DNA from: an uncultured Victivallales bacterium
Lineage (GTDB): Bacteria > Verrucomicrobiota > Lentisphaeria > Oligosphaerales > JAFGRS01
Reading direction: 5' to 3'
NCBI GenBank assembly: GCA_903834675.1
Contig: CAILKC010000638.1
Coordinates: 1-7,648 of the forward strand
Length of the DNA: 7,648 nucleotides
The notes beneath the pieces are model-generated. The model did not search any database and was not told where the DNA came from. It saw only the letters and a list, made by a program, of their open reading frames with translations. This document shows positions 1-5,545 of this stretch, piece by piece; position 1 is the stretch's first letter; every line of letters starts with the position of its first letter. The position numbers and the translations under genes were made by a program.

Positions 1-6
1 CCCTTC

Positions 7-32
7 CGATCCGGCCGGGACGCGCCGGATCG
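7..32. repeat. Perfect 9-bp inverted repeat (hairpin 1 of a cluster of three)
   Basis: The arms CGATCCGGC (7-15) and GCCGGATCG (24-32) are exact reverse complements around an 8-nt loop. The structure sits directly in front of the CGCCTGGAGGGCG repeat that starts at 31. The second copy of that repeat, at 313, is also preceded by a hairpin, with a different sequence. This could be the tail of a transcription terminator for a gene left of the window, but no T-run follows, so a REP-like element is the better reading. Confidence 0.7.
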
Positions 33-86
33 CCTGGAGGGCGGCCCTGCGTGGCCGCCGCGGCGCCGACGCAGCGGCGCCCTCCA
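31..86. repeat. Interspersed structured repeat, copy 1
   Basis: Positions 31-74 align without gaps to 313-356 with 37 of 44 identical bases. The core is a perfect 7-bp stem, GGCGGCC (40-46) with GGCCGCC (53-59), closing the 6-nt loop CTGCGT. This copy can also form a longer alternative hairpin: 35-43 pairs with 78-86 (TGGAGGGCG with CGCCCTCCA) and 47-52 pairs with 69-74 (CTGCGT with ACGCAG). The two folds are mutually exclusive. No protein-coding reading is convincing here. It is best described as a REP-like or small structured element of unknown role. Confidence 0.75.
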
Positions 87-88
87 AC

Positions 89-118
89 GCCCTTCGTCCG
101 CCGCGGCGGACGAGGGGC
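89..118. repeat. 30-bp palindrome (hairpin 3 of the cluster)
   Basis: The segment is self-complementary along its whole length. The central 20 bp (94-113) form an exact palindrome, and the pairing continues outward to 89/118 with a single G-T wobble (93/114). There is no unpaired loop, so as RNA it would open a small loop at the centre (CCGCGG), and as DNA it could be a dimeric protein site or extrude as a cruciform. It follows copy 1 of the structured repeat by 2 bp. No T-tract follows, which argues against a simple intrinsic terminator. Confidence 0.75.
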
Positions 119-283
119 GGACTGGGAAGCGCTTTGGGTCATACGAGGTTGCTGCAAGTCTCATACAAGCAAACCCCTACGGAGCTGACTTGCGCCCGCC
201 CGCGCCGCAGGGCTGTTTTGAGAAAGCACCATCAGCTTCGGAACTGAGCTCTCGCACGGCCGGTTGCCGCGCGCCTCTGATGC

Positions 284-314
284 CGTCCGAGTCCGCGGTC
301 GCGGACGACGGACG
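284..314. repeat. Hairpin preceding structured repeat copy 2
   Basis: The outer arms CGTCCG (284-289) and CGGACG (309-314) and the inner arms TCCGCG (292-297) and CGCGGA (300-305) are exact inverted repeats, separated by short bulges. The sequence differs from the hairpin at 7-32, but the placement is the same, immediately before CGCCTGGAGGGCG. This suggests that the hairpin and the repeat form one composite element. Confidence 0.65.
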
Positions 315-356
315 CCTGGAGGGCGCTCCTGTGTGAGCGCCGCGGCGGCCACGCAG
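313..356. repeat. Interspersed structured repeat, copy 2
   Basis: This aligns without gaps to 31-74 (37 of 44 identical). The stem GGCGCTC (322-328) with GAGCGCC (335-341) is perfect and closes the loop CTGTGT. Relative to copy 1, two of the seven base pairs are replaced on both sides: 44/55 G-C becomes 326/337 C-G, and 45/54 C-G becomes 327/336 T-A. Four of the seven differences between the copies are therefore compensatory. Unlike copy 1, this copy has no long distal arm (no CGCCCTCCA follows). Confidence 0.75.
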
Positions 357-852
357 GTTGGACAGGCTCAAGGTCTTCGACAGGGCCGCCCGCCAATGGG
401 CCGCCTCGTTCCGGTCGGCCCGGAATGACCCCTGAAGCGGTCGCGGCACGCGACTCGATGGCAAGCGTGCCCGTAATCTTAAGACAGCCCTGCTCCTCTC
501 CGCCGAGCTCTTGCGCACGGCGTTCGCACGCGGTAGAGTGGTATAGCCCTGCGTGCAGCACGGCACGCACCGTGGAGGACACTTCCATGCCAGGTGGCGG
601 CGGCGATCCGGCAGTCCAGAGTCTCGCGACCCAGGTGAAGGACTTCCACCCCGACCGCTCCCCCAAGTCGGCTGCCCTTGACCGCCACCGGAACCCCCGC
701 GCCGGGCACGATGCGGGCTATCTCCTTGGTGCTCCGCGGTCTTGCCCATGCCGTGGCCTCGCTGATGCGGTTCCCTCTGGCGGGGTTCTCGCAGCCCGGC
801 GTTCTCATCGCCTTTTCCGGCCTCCTCTTCTTCTCGCCCCCCCGAAATCAAG

Positions 853-1236
853 ATGCCTATCAGGTTAAGTTCGAGCCAGGCTGCTGGCATTTTGTGCTGG
901 GCGGGCACGGCGGCGGCGCTGGTGGTATTTTACTTCTTGGATCCGGGCCGGGTGGCGTTCTTGCCGACGTGTCCGCTGCACACGCTGACCGGGTTGTACT
1001 GCCCGGGGTGTGGTTCGACGCGGGCTTTGCATCAATTGGCGCACGGACAGGTAGCCCGAGCGTTCGGGTTGAACCCGCTGGTGGTGACGTTGTTGCCGGT
1101 GATAGGGTATTTGACGTTGCGCCGCGAGCCGGGGACGATCAAGCCGGTGTGGGTTTGGGTTTTGTTGGGCACGATCGCGGTGTTTGGAGTGTTGCGGAAT
1201 GTTCCGTTGCGTCCGTTCACGCTGCTAGCACCGTGA
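853..1236 (+). CDS. DUF2752 family small membrane protein
   Basis: The 127-residue product carries the DUF2752 hallmark C-P-G-C-G-S-T-R-A at residues 50-58, with another cysteine at 40 (T-C-P). The FGLNPL segment (71-76) follows, and the C-terminal N-V-P (116-118) is also typical. Hydrophobic stretches at about 10-29, 74-89 and 97-114 predict three inner-membrane segments, so the conserved cysteines lie between segments 1 and 2. The length is normal for the family. The family's biochemical function is unknown; the paired cysteines suggest metal binding or redox chemistry, which is inference. The ATG at 853 is chosen because it starts just before the first membrane segment. It has no clear Shine-Dalgarno sequence, so translation initiation here may be weak or the start may be slightly different. 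A TM2-domain gene follows 35 bp downstream, a common partner of DUF2752 genes, so co-transcription is likely. Confidence 0.85.
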   Translation: MPIRLSSSQAAGILCWAGTAAALVVFYFLDPGRVAFLPTCPLHTLTGLYCPGCGSTRALHQLAHGQVARAFGLNPLVVTLLPVIGYLTLRREPGTIKPVWVWVLLGTIAVFGVLRNVPLRPFTLLAP

Positions 1237-1257
1237 ACGCAAACGGAAACCAAGAAC

Positions 1258-1263
1258 AGGAGG
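1258..1263 (+). promoter_or_regulatory. Strong Shine-Dalgarno for the TM2 gene
   Basis: AGGAGG is a full-strength ribosome-binding site 8 nt before the ATG at 1272. It decides the start of the TM2 gene, because the same frame stays open upstream to beyond position 700 without a usable start signal and overlaps the DUF2752 gene. Confidence 0.85.
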
Positions 1264-1271
1264 AAAAGCGT

Positions 1272-1523
1272 ATGAGTGAAGGTAAGCCTGCCGGTGCGGA
1301 GAAGAAGGTTGTGGCCGGGATCCTTGGGGTCCTGCTCGGAGCCTGGGGTATCCACAAGTTTTACCTGGGCTACACCAAGGAGGGCGTCATTCAGATTGTC
1401 ATCACGATTTGCACGTGCGGCATTGGCGGGGTGATCGGGTTCATCGAAGGGATCATGTACTTGATCAAGTCCGACGAGGAATTTGTGGCGACGTACATTA
1501 CTGGCAAGAAAGGCTGGTTCTAA
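1272..1523 (+). CDS. TM2 domain-containing membrane protein
   Basis: This is an 83-residue protein with a short charged N-terminus (residues 1-12) and a classic TM2 domain. The first membrane segment is at about 13-25 and runs into the signature G-I-H-K-F-Y-L-G (26-33). A second hydrophobic segment follows at about 38-65, broken by Gly-rich turns and containing I-G-F-I-E-G-I (55-61), and then comes the conserved S-D-E-E-F (67-71). The hairpin-like two-pass topology and the length match the family. TM2 proteins are found across bacteria and animals, and their bacterial role is not established. Two cysteines (47, 49) lie in the second segment. The start is fixed by AGGAGG at 1258. The gene lies 35 bp after the DUF2752 gene and probably shares its transcript. 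No convincing intrinsic terminator follows. Confidence 0.93.
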   Translation: MSEGKPAGAEKKVVAGILGVLLGAWGIHKFYLGYTKEGVIQIVITICTCGIGGVIGFIEGIMYLIKSDEEFVATYITGKKGWF

Positions 1524-1680
1524 GCGTTGGTGTGCCCCCGGTAGGGGCGGCGCTGTGTGTTGCTCCTGCGGTGTCGGCATCAGGCGCTGGTTCGATCATC
1601 TTCTCACGCGGGTATTCGGGCGCGAAATCCGCTTCGTTGTCCCTGGCAGGGCCATTCGATTCTACTACACTCGACTCTTG
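1524..1680. other. Spacer after the TM2 gene, nothing firm
   Basis: No gene is seen here. A small inverted repeat, GCCCC (1534-1538) with GGGGC (1544-1548), lies just after the TM2 stop codon but has no T-run, so it is at best a weak terminator. A poor promoter-like pair (TTGTCC at 1637 and TTCTAC at 1660, 17-nt spacing) is close to chance level. The stretch ends at the left arm of the large palindromic element. Confidence 0.5.
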
Positions 1681-1919
1681 CACCACAGAGGACACCGAGA
1701 GCACGGAGGATGGCGATAGGGTTTGGGTGATCACTACATGAGGCTCGTGCAGAACCCCTCACGGCTCGCGAGGCCGCTCGCGCTCCAGCGGTTGCCGTCG
1801 CCGCGCCGCCTTCAACCTGGAGGGCGAGACGCTGGCGAGCCGAGGGTTCTGAAAGCGCCTCACCTAACTCACTCTTCTCCAGTGGCTTGCTCTCTGTGCT
1901 CTCGGCGCTCTCTGGGGTT
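1681..1919. repeat. Concentric 239-bp palindromic repeat element
   Basis: Two inverted repeats are nested around the same centre (about 1800). The outer arms 1681-1710 (CACCACAGAGGACACCGAGA...) and 1890-1919 are reverse complements at 22 of 30 positions. The inner arms 1739-1794 and 1813-1862 pair with small gaps. Landmarks are TGAGGC/GCCTCA, CAGAACCC/GGGTTCTG, GGCTCGC/GCGAGCC, CTCCAG/CTGGAG and GTTG/CAAC, around an 18-nt GC-rich loop. The outer arm resembles the CACAGAGG-type interspersed repeat of environmental bacterial genomes (from memory). The right inner arm contains CTGGAGGGCG, also found in the structured repeats at 31 and 313. The element has no open reading frame of its own and ends 43 bp before the hydrolase gene, so it would lie in that gene's leader if transcription starts upstream. 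It could be a MITE-like element, a head-to-head repeat pair or a bidirectional termination structure. Confidence 0.75.
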
Positions 1920-1947
1920 GAGAGAATTGAGAATCGACTGGCCCTGA

Positions 1948-1954
1948 GGGGAGG
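1948..1954 (+). promoter_or_regulatory. Ribosome-binding site of the glycoside hydrolase gene
   Basis: GGGGAGG lies 8 nt before the ATG at 1963, in a purine-rich run that continues to the start codon. It supports 1963 over the next in-frame ATG at 1975, which would shorten the signal peptide's n-region and lies 20 nt from this motif. Confidence 0.65.
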
Positions 1955-1962
1955 CGAGGGAG

Positions 1963-4900
1963 ATGATCTTGCAGATGAACCTGTCCGGATTATGGGCCTT
2001 GGGGCTCACCGTGGTATTGGCATTTTCCACGACGGCGTCCTCCGCCTCGGATGCCGTCGTGGGCCGTACGTTCGACACGCTTCCGCCGGACTGGGCGATT
2101 CAGGGCGGCGCCGTCGCCGCCGAACCGCTTGGCAACAACTACCTCCACCTGGCCTCCGGCCCTGGCCCGGACGACATGCCCCGGTTGACGACGACGAAAG
2201 GGGTGCCACTCATTCCCGACGGCGAGTTGCGGATCGAGTTCCGCTATCGCACCGATGTCGAGGGCTCGGGAATGCACCGCGGGGTCTGGGTATACATGCA
2301 ATTTCTCGACGCCGAAGGCAAGGCGGTCAAAGCCGAGAGCGACGGTCTGGCCATCCCCAAGTCCGAAGCCTGGAACCTGTTCAAGGGCGCGATGAAAGTC
2401 CCGCCCGGAGCCACCTTGGCCCAGGCACAAATCCGCATCCAGCAGACTCCCGGCAAGTTTCTGGACATCGACGATCTGGCGATGAGTTGTTCCCCGGTCC
2501 GGGTTGCGGTGTCTGCCGATCCGCTCCACAACCCGGAACTGGTGGTTCTCGCTTCCTTCGTCCTGCAACCCGACTCATCGCTCAAAGGCAGCGCTGGCGA
2601 AACCCTGAAAAACCTCTCCCCGCCCGGTGTGGTTCCCAGCTTCCAGTTGCCCGAGAAATACTGCGGGCGTCCCGAGTTCAGCTATGGCATCGCTACCGCG
2701 TTCACCGCCGAGACCGACACGTTCGGGCCAGAGAGTTTCCCCGCCGTCTTTTCCCTCGGGTCGGTATTTTCCGGATCGGACGCCAACTCGATGGAGGCCG
2801 CCTTCGTCGGCAAAGGCCTGATGTTTCGCGTCAGGTGCGCCCGGAACAGCGGTGGCATGGAGTGGTCGTTCCCGGTCGACTGCGCGCAAGGGAAAACCGC
2901 CGTTGCCTCTGCTCTTCTCGGTCGCGACGAACTACAGGCCTCCACGGGTCTTCTATGGAAACGGGTCGGCAGTTCCACCCCGTTTACCTGGGAGAAGGGG
3001 CGAACCTTCAGCCTCGGCAGCCCAGGCGGCGCGGTGAGAGTCCAAAGCTTCACCCTGACCGTGTTCAAGCCGGGCGTTATGGCGGCGCTGGAAAAAGGGC
3101 AAGAGGCCGGACTTTTCCACGGCAGCGGGCCGCACACGTGGGGAATCGCCTTCCCCGAAGGCGGCGGGCAGCGGGCGAATCTGGACGTCGTCGTCACCGA
3201 TGTCTTTGGAAAGACCCATGCCGCTCCGGCGCTTGCCTTCCCCACCGATACCAGCGACACCGCCGTCACGCTCACCTTGCCGAAACTCCCGTATGGCTGG
3301 TATGAAATGAAAACCCGGATCGAGCTGGACGGTCACGTCCGGACTCTGGTGCGGGCATTCGCCGTGACGCCGGAGCTTGACCTGACCGTCCCCGCCGCCG
3401 CGTCTCCCCTCGGCATCACTCAAGGCTTCAGCCTGAAAGGAGACAGTTTCAGCGCGGCGTACGTCGAACAACTGTTCCGGGCCAGCGCCGCGGCGGGCAA
3501 CCGCTGGTTCCGGCTCTGGACCGTGTGGGACGACGTCGAGCGGGAGCCAGGCAGCCGCGAGTGGTCGCGAATGGATCAGGTGGTCGAACTGGCGTTGCAG
3601 AATCACCTCGAGCTTTACGTCTGTCTGGAGGGTGGCAACCTGCCGTGGCAGACCAGCCACGAGCCCGGCACCCCACGACCAACGACCTACCTGAGTCAAT
3701 ATGTGCCTCGCGACCTGGGACAGTGGTCGGAGTTCGTGACGGAATTCGCCAGCCGCTACCGCGGCAAGGTCGGCTATTTCCAAATTGGCAACGAGTCTGA
3801 CACCAAGGAGTTCTTCCAGCCCTTCTCGGCGGAGTCGTACCTGAGATTTCTCAAGGTCGGCTACCAGGCGGTGAAGAAAGGCAATCCCGATGCCATGGTC
3901 GGCCTCTGCGGCTTCGCCGCCGCGTACGGCAGGCTCGACTCCCCCAAGATGAAGCCCGGCGACCGCATCTTCGGCGCCAGAGAGTTCTGGGACCTGAAGC
4001 CGGAACCCTACTACGACATCGTCGACTGTCACTTCTATACCCTGGGCACGCCCAACTTCTATTGTGACGGCTACGCCACCATGGTGCCTCCCTTCACTGA
4101 GTTCCTCAAGAAACGCGGCGAGGGCGGCAAACCGTTGTGGAACAGCGAAACGGGGTTCCAGTCCGGCGTCAAAGGCGAGCGTGGCGGCTACGATCCCACC
4201 CCGATGATCTCGGACTACGAACAGGCCTGCCGCCTGGTCGAATGGCACGTCCAGTCGCAGTCGGTGAACGTGGCGCGCTCATTCAACTACCTGGTCACAG
4301 GGACATCCGGTCTGTTCCAGGGCGACTTCTCGCCTAAACCCTCCTGTGCCGCCAGCGTCAACCTGTCCCGGATGCTGCCGGGAATGAGGTTCGAACGGGC
4401 GCTCGCCCTGCCTGGTGGATTGTTCGGCTACTGTTTCAGTGCCAGGAAAGCGGCAAGGCAGATGACGGTCCTCTGGTCCCGGGGTGGCGGTTTCCCGGTG
4501 GCGGTCAGCGCCGCGTCCGGCGCATTGGTGACCCAGGTCGACCTTTTCGGCAATACCGTGGAGTTGCCAGTGGTCAACGGCGTATCGCTGGTCACGGTGG
4601 ACGAGGCGCCGGTCTACCTAGTCTCCAGTAAGCCTTTCAAGGTGGCCAGTTTCATCTCAGCCAAAGTGGAACTCAGTTCAGAATTCGGCAAGGCGAAACT
4701 GCGGATCGGCCTGCTCAATCCGGCCCAGGCGACCCTGCGCGTCACCCTCGGGGCGGGCTTTGCCGGCGCGGTCCCCGCCCGGGAAGAGCTCACGCTCATG
4801 TCCGGAGAAAAGCGGGAGATCACGCTGGCACCTGAGCAGGGCGAAGGCAACCCGACCGTGGACGTGAAAGTCACTTGGGAAACCACCGCCGCGTTCTCGA

Positions 4901-5502
4901 TGGTAGTGCCGTACACCCCACGGAAACTCGTGAAGTTGCCATCAGGCGGCCAAGTTGAACTCCGGATCGACCAGCCGGCTCAGGTGAAAGTCGGCGGCGA
5001 AACGCTGGACAACCAGAACCACGTTCTTTCCACCTGCCAATGGCGCGGACCGACCGACTCCAGCGCCGGGTTGAAACTGTCCAGAGAGGGGAGCACACTC
5101 CGATTCGAGATCCTGGTCACCGACGACCAGGTGATCACCATTGCGGACAGAAGTCCATGGAACCAGGATTGCGTGGAGTTGTTCTACGCCCTGCTCGATG
5201 CCGCCGACACGGTCTTGGAACGTGGTCAGATCGGGTTGCGCGCCGACGGCAAGGTCTTCCCGGTCGGCAAGGCGGCGTTGCCCGATTTTCACGCGAAAAG
5301 CGAAAAGACTGCGGCGGGGTATCTGGTCTCCGGATCGTTCACTCTGCCGGAAGCGGCGTTGCGGCGGCACTGCATGCTGTTCGACCTCAGCGTCGACGAC
5401 GCCGATGGTAGCGACGCCGGACGCCGGGTCCAGATGGTCTGGTCCGGAACGGAGAACAACCACCAGAATGCCGACGCCTACGGCATCCTCGCTCTGCCGT
5501 GA
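1963..5502 (+). CDS. Exported multidomain glycoside hydrolase, clan GH-A-like, with CBM9-like C-terminus
   Basis: The 1179-residue product starts with a signal peptide (hydrophobic 7-22, likely cleavage after Ala28). A beta-rich N-terminal domain (about 33-176) follows that is related to the N-terminus of the downstream esterase. Next come a beta-rich stretch (about 177-385) and an Ig-like segment (about 386-470). A probable TIM barrel (about 480-800) shows R-L-W-x-x-W-D-D-V-E-x-x-P-G (517-530), I-G-N-E with Glu611 as likely acid/base, D-x-H-F-Y (688-692), and W-N-S-E-T-G with Glu729 as likely nucleophile. The 118-residue gap between the two glutamates fits retaining clan GH-A enzymes such as GH5 or GH39. 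Two beta-sandwich segments follow (about 810-990). The C-terminal CBM9/DOMON-like domain (about 992-1179) has the diagnostic W-N-Q-D-C-V-E-L-F (1066-1074) and ends in a typical Y-G-I-L. It probably acts on a polysaccharide in the periplasm or outside the cell. Neither the exact GH family nor the substrate can be assigned by eye. The frame is intact throughout. Confidence 0.85.
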   Translation: MILQMNLSGLWALGLTVVLAFSTTASSASDAVVGRTFDTLPPDWAIQGGAVAAEPLGNNYLHLASGPGPDDMPRLTTTKGVPLIPDGELRIEFRYRTDVEGSGMHRGVWVYMQFLDAEGKAVKAESDGLAIPKSEAWNLFKGAMKVPPGATLAQAQIRIQQTPGKFLDIDDLAMSCSPVRVAVSADPLHNPELVVLASFVLQPDSSLKGSAGETLKNLSPPGVVPSFQLPEKYCGRPEFSYGIATAFTAETDTFGPESFPAVFSLGSVFSGSDANSMEAAFVGKGLMFRVRCARNSGGMEWSFPVDCAQGKTAVASALLGRDELQASTGLLWKRVGSSTPFTWEKGRTFSLGSPGGAVRVQSFTLTVFKPGVMAALEKGQEAGLFHGSGPHTWGIAFPEGGGQRANLDVVVTDVFGKTHAAPALAFPTDTSDTAVTLTLPKLPYGWYEMKTRIELDGHVRTLVRAFAVTPELDLTVPAAASPLGITQGFSLKGDSFSAAYVEQLFRASAAAGNRWFRLWTVWDDVEREPGSREWSRMDQVVELALQNHLELYVCLEGGNLPWQTSHEPGTPRPTTYLSQYVPRDLGQWSEFVTEFASRYRGKVGYFQIGNESDTKEFFQPFSAESYLRFLKVGYQAVKKGNPDAMVGLCGFAAAYGRLDSPKMKPGDRIFGAREFWDLKPEPYYDIVDCHFYTLGTPNFYCDGYATMVPPFTEFLKKRGEGGKPLWNSETGFQSGVKGERGGYDPTPMISDYEQACRLVEWHVQSQSVNVARSFNYLVTGTSGLFQGDFSPKPSCAASVNLSRMLPGMRFERALALPGGLFGYCFSARKAARQMTVLWSRGGGFPVAVSAASGALVTQVDLFGNTVELPVVNGVSLVTVDEAPVYLVSSKPFKVASFISAKVELSSEFGKAKLRIGLLNPAQATLRVTLGAGFAGAVPAREELTLMSGEKREITLAPEQGEGNPTVDVKVTWETTAAFSMVVPYTPRKLVKLPSGGQVELRIDQPAQVKVGGETLDNQNHVLSTCQWRGPTDSSAGLKLSREGSTLRFEILVTDDQVITIADRSPWNQDCVELFYALLDAADTVLERGQIGLRADGKVFPVGKAALPDFHAKSEKTAAGYLVSGSFTLPEAALRRHCMLFDLSVDDADGSDAGRRVQMVWSGTENNHQNADAYGILALP

Positions 5503-5535
5503 AGTCACTGGTCTGTAACGTGATACGCAGTCTTG

Positions 5536-5541
5536 AAGGTG
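5536..5541 (+). promoter_or_regulatory. Ribosome-binding site of the esterase gene
   Basis: AAGGTG lies 4 nt before the ATG at 5546 (AAGG ends 6 nt before it), in the 43-bp gap after the hydrolase stop codon. No promoter or terminator fits in this gap, which supports co-transcription with the upstream gene. Confidence 0.55.
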
Positions 5542-5545
5542 CTGC

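Larger units (their letters stand above)
119..852. other. Spacer without a supportable gene, rich in small hairpins
   Basis: Long open frames exist on both strands, but their products are rich in Arg, Pro, Ser and Gly, overlap one another in several frames, lack ribosome-binding sites and match no family I recognise. They are typical of stop-poor GC-rich DNA. The stretch does contain further perfect inverted repeats: 409-414 with 420-425 (TTCCGG/CCGGAA), 445-451 with 465-471 (GGCACGC/GCGTGCC) and 551-556 with 563-568 (GCGTGC/GCACGC). It also holds the second structured repeat with its leading hairpin (284-356), listed separately. No promoter for the gene at 853 stands out. A decayed gene on the minus strand cannot be excluded. 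Confidence 0.6.

Noticed and set aside
425..868. Plus-strand open frame of 147 codons before the DUF2752 gene
   Set aside because: Its composition is low-complexity, it has no recognisable motif or Shine-Dalgarno, and it overlaps the start of the DUF2752 gene. It looks like a chance opening in GC-rich DNA.
1..900. CRISPR array
   Set aside because: The repeats occur only twice, far apart, and with internal hairpins of differing sequence. There is no regular repeat-spacer pattern and no cas gene.
177..908. Long minus-strand open frame of 243 codons, with overlapping alternatives at 232-666 and 479-808
   Set aside because: The products are dominated by Arg, Gly, Ser and Pro. The frames overlap each other and the DUF2752 start, have no ribosome-binding site, and run through structured repeats. 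Part of one frame (about 425-590) has fairly protein-like composition, so a decayed gene is possible but not supportable.
1534..1548. Possible intrinsic terminator after the TM2 gene
   Set aside because: It has a 5-bp stem with a 5-nt loop but no T-run follows, so it is too weak to annotate.
1637..1665. Possible promoter (TTGTCC, 17 nt, TTCTAC)
   Set aside because: Both boxes are poor matches and such pairs arise often by chance. It is also about 300 bp from the next gene and separated from it by a large palindrome.
1887..3305. 472-codon plus-strand frame overlapping the glycoside hydrolase
   Set aside because: It is an Arg-rich shadow in a different frame of the hydrolase gene, which has a signal peptide, catalytic motifs and a good ribosome-binding site.
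2953..4248. 431-codon minus-strand frame
   Set aside because: It is the antisense shadow of the hydrolase barrel region, a common artefact of high-GC codon usage, and has no motifs of its own.
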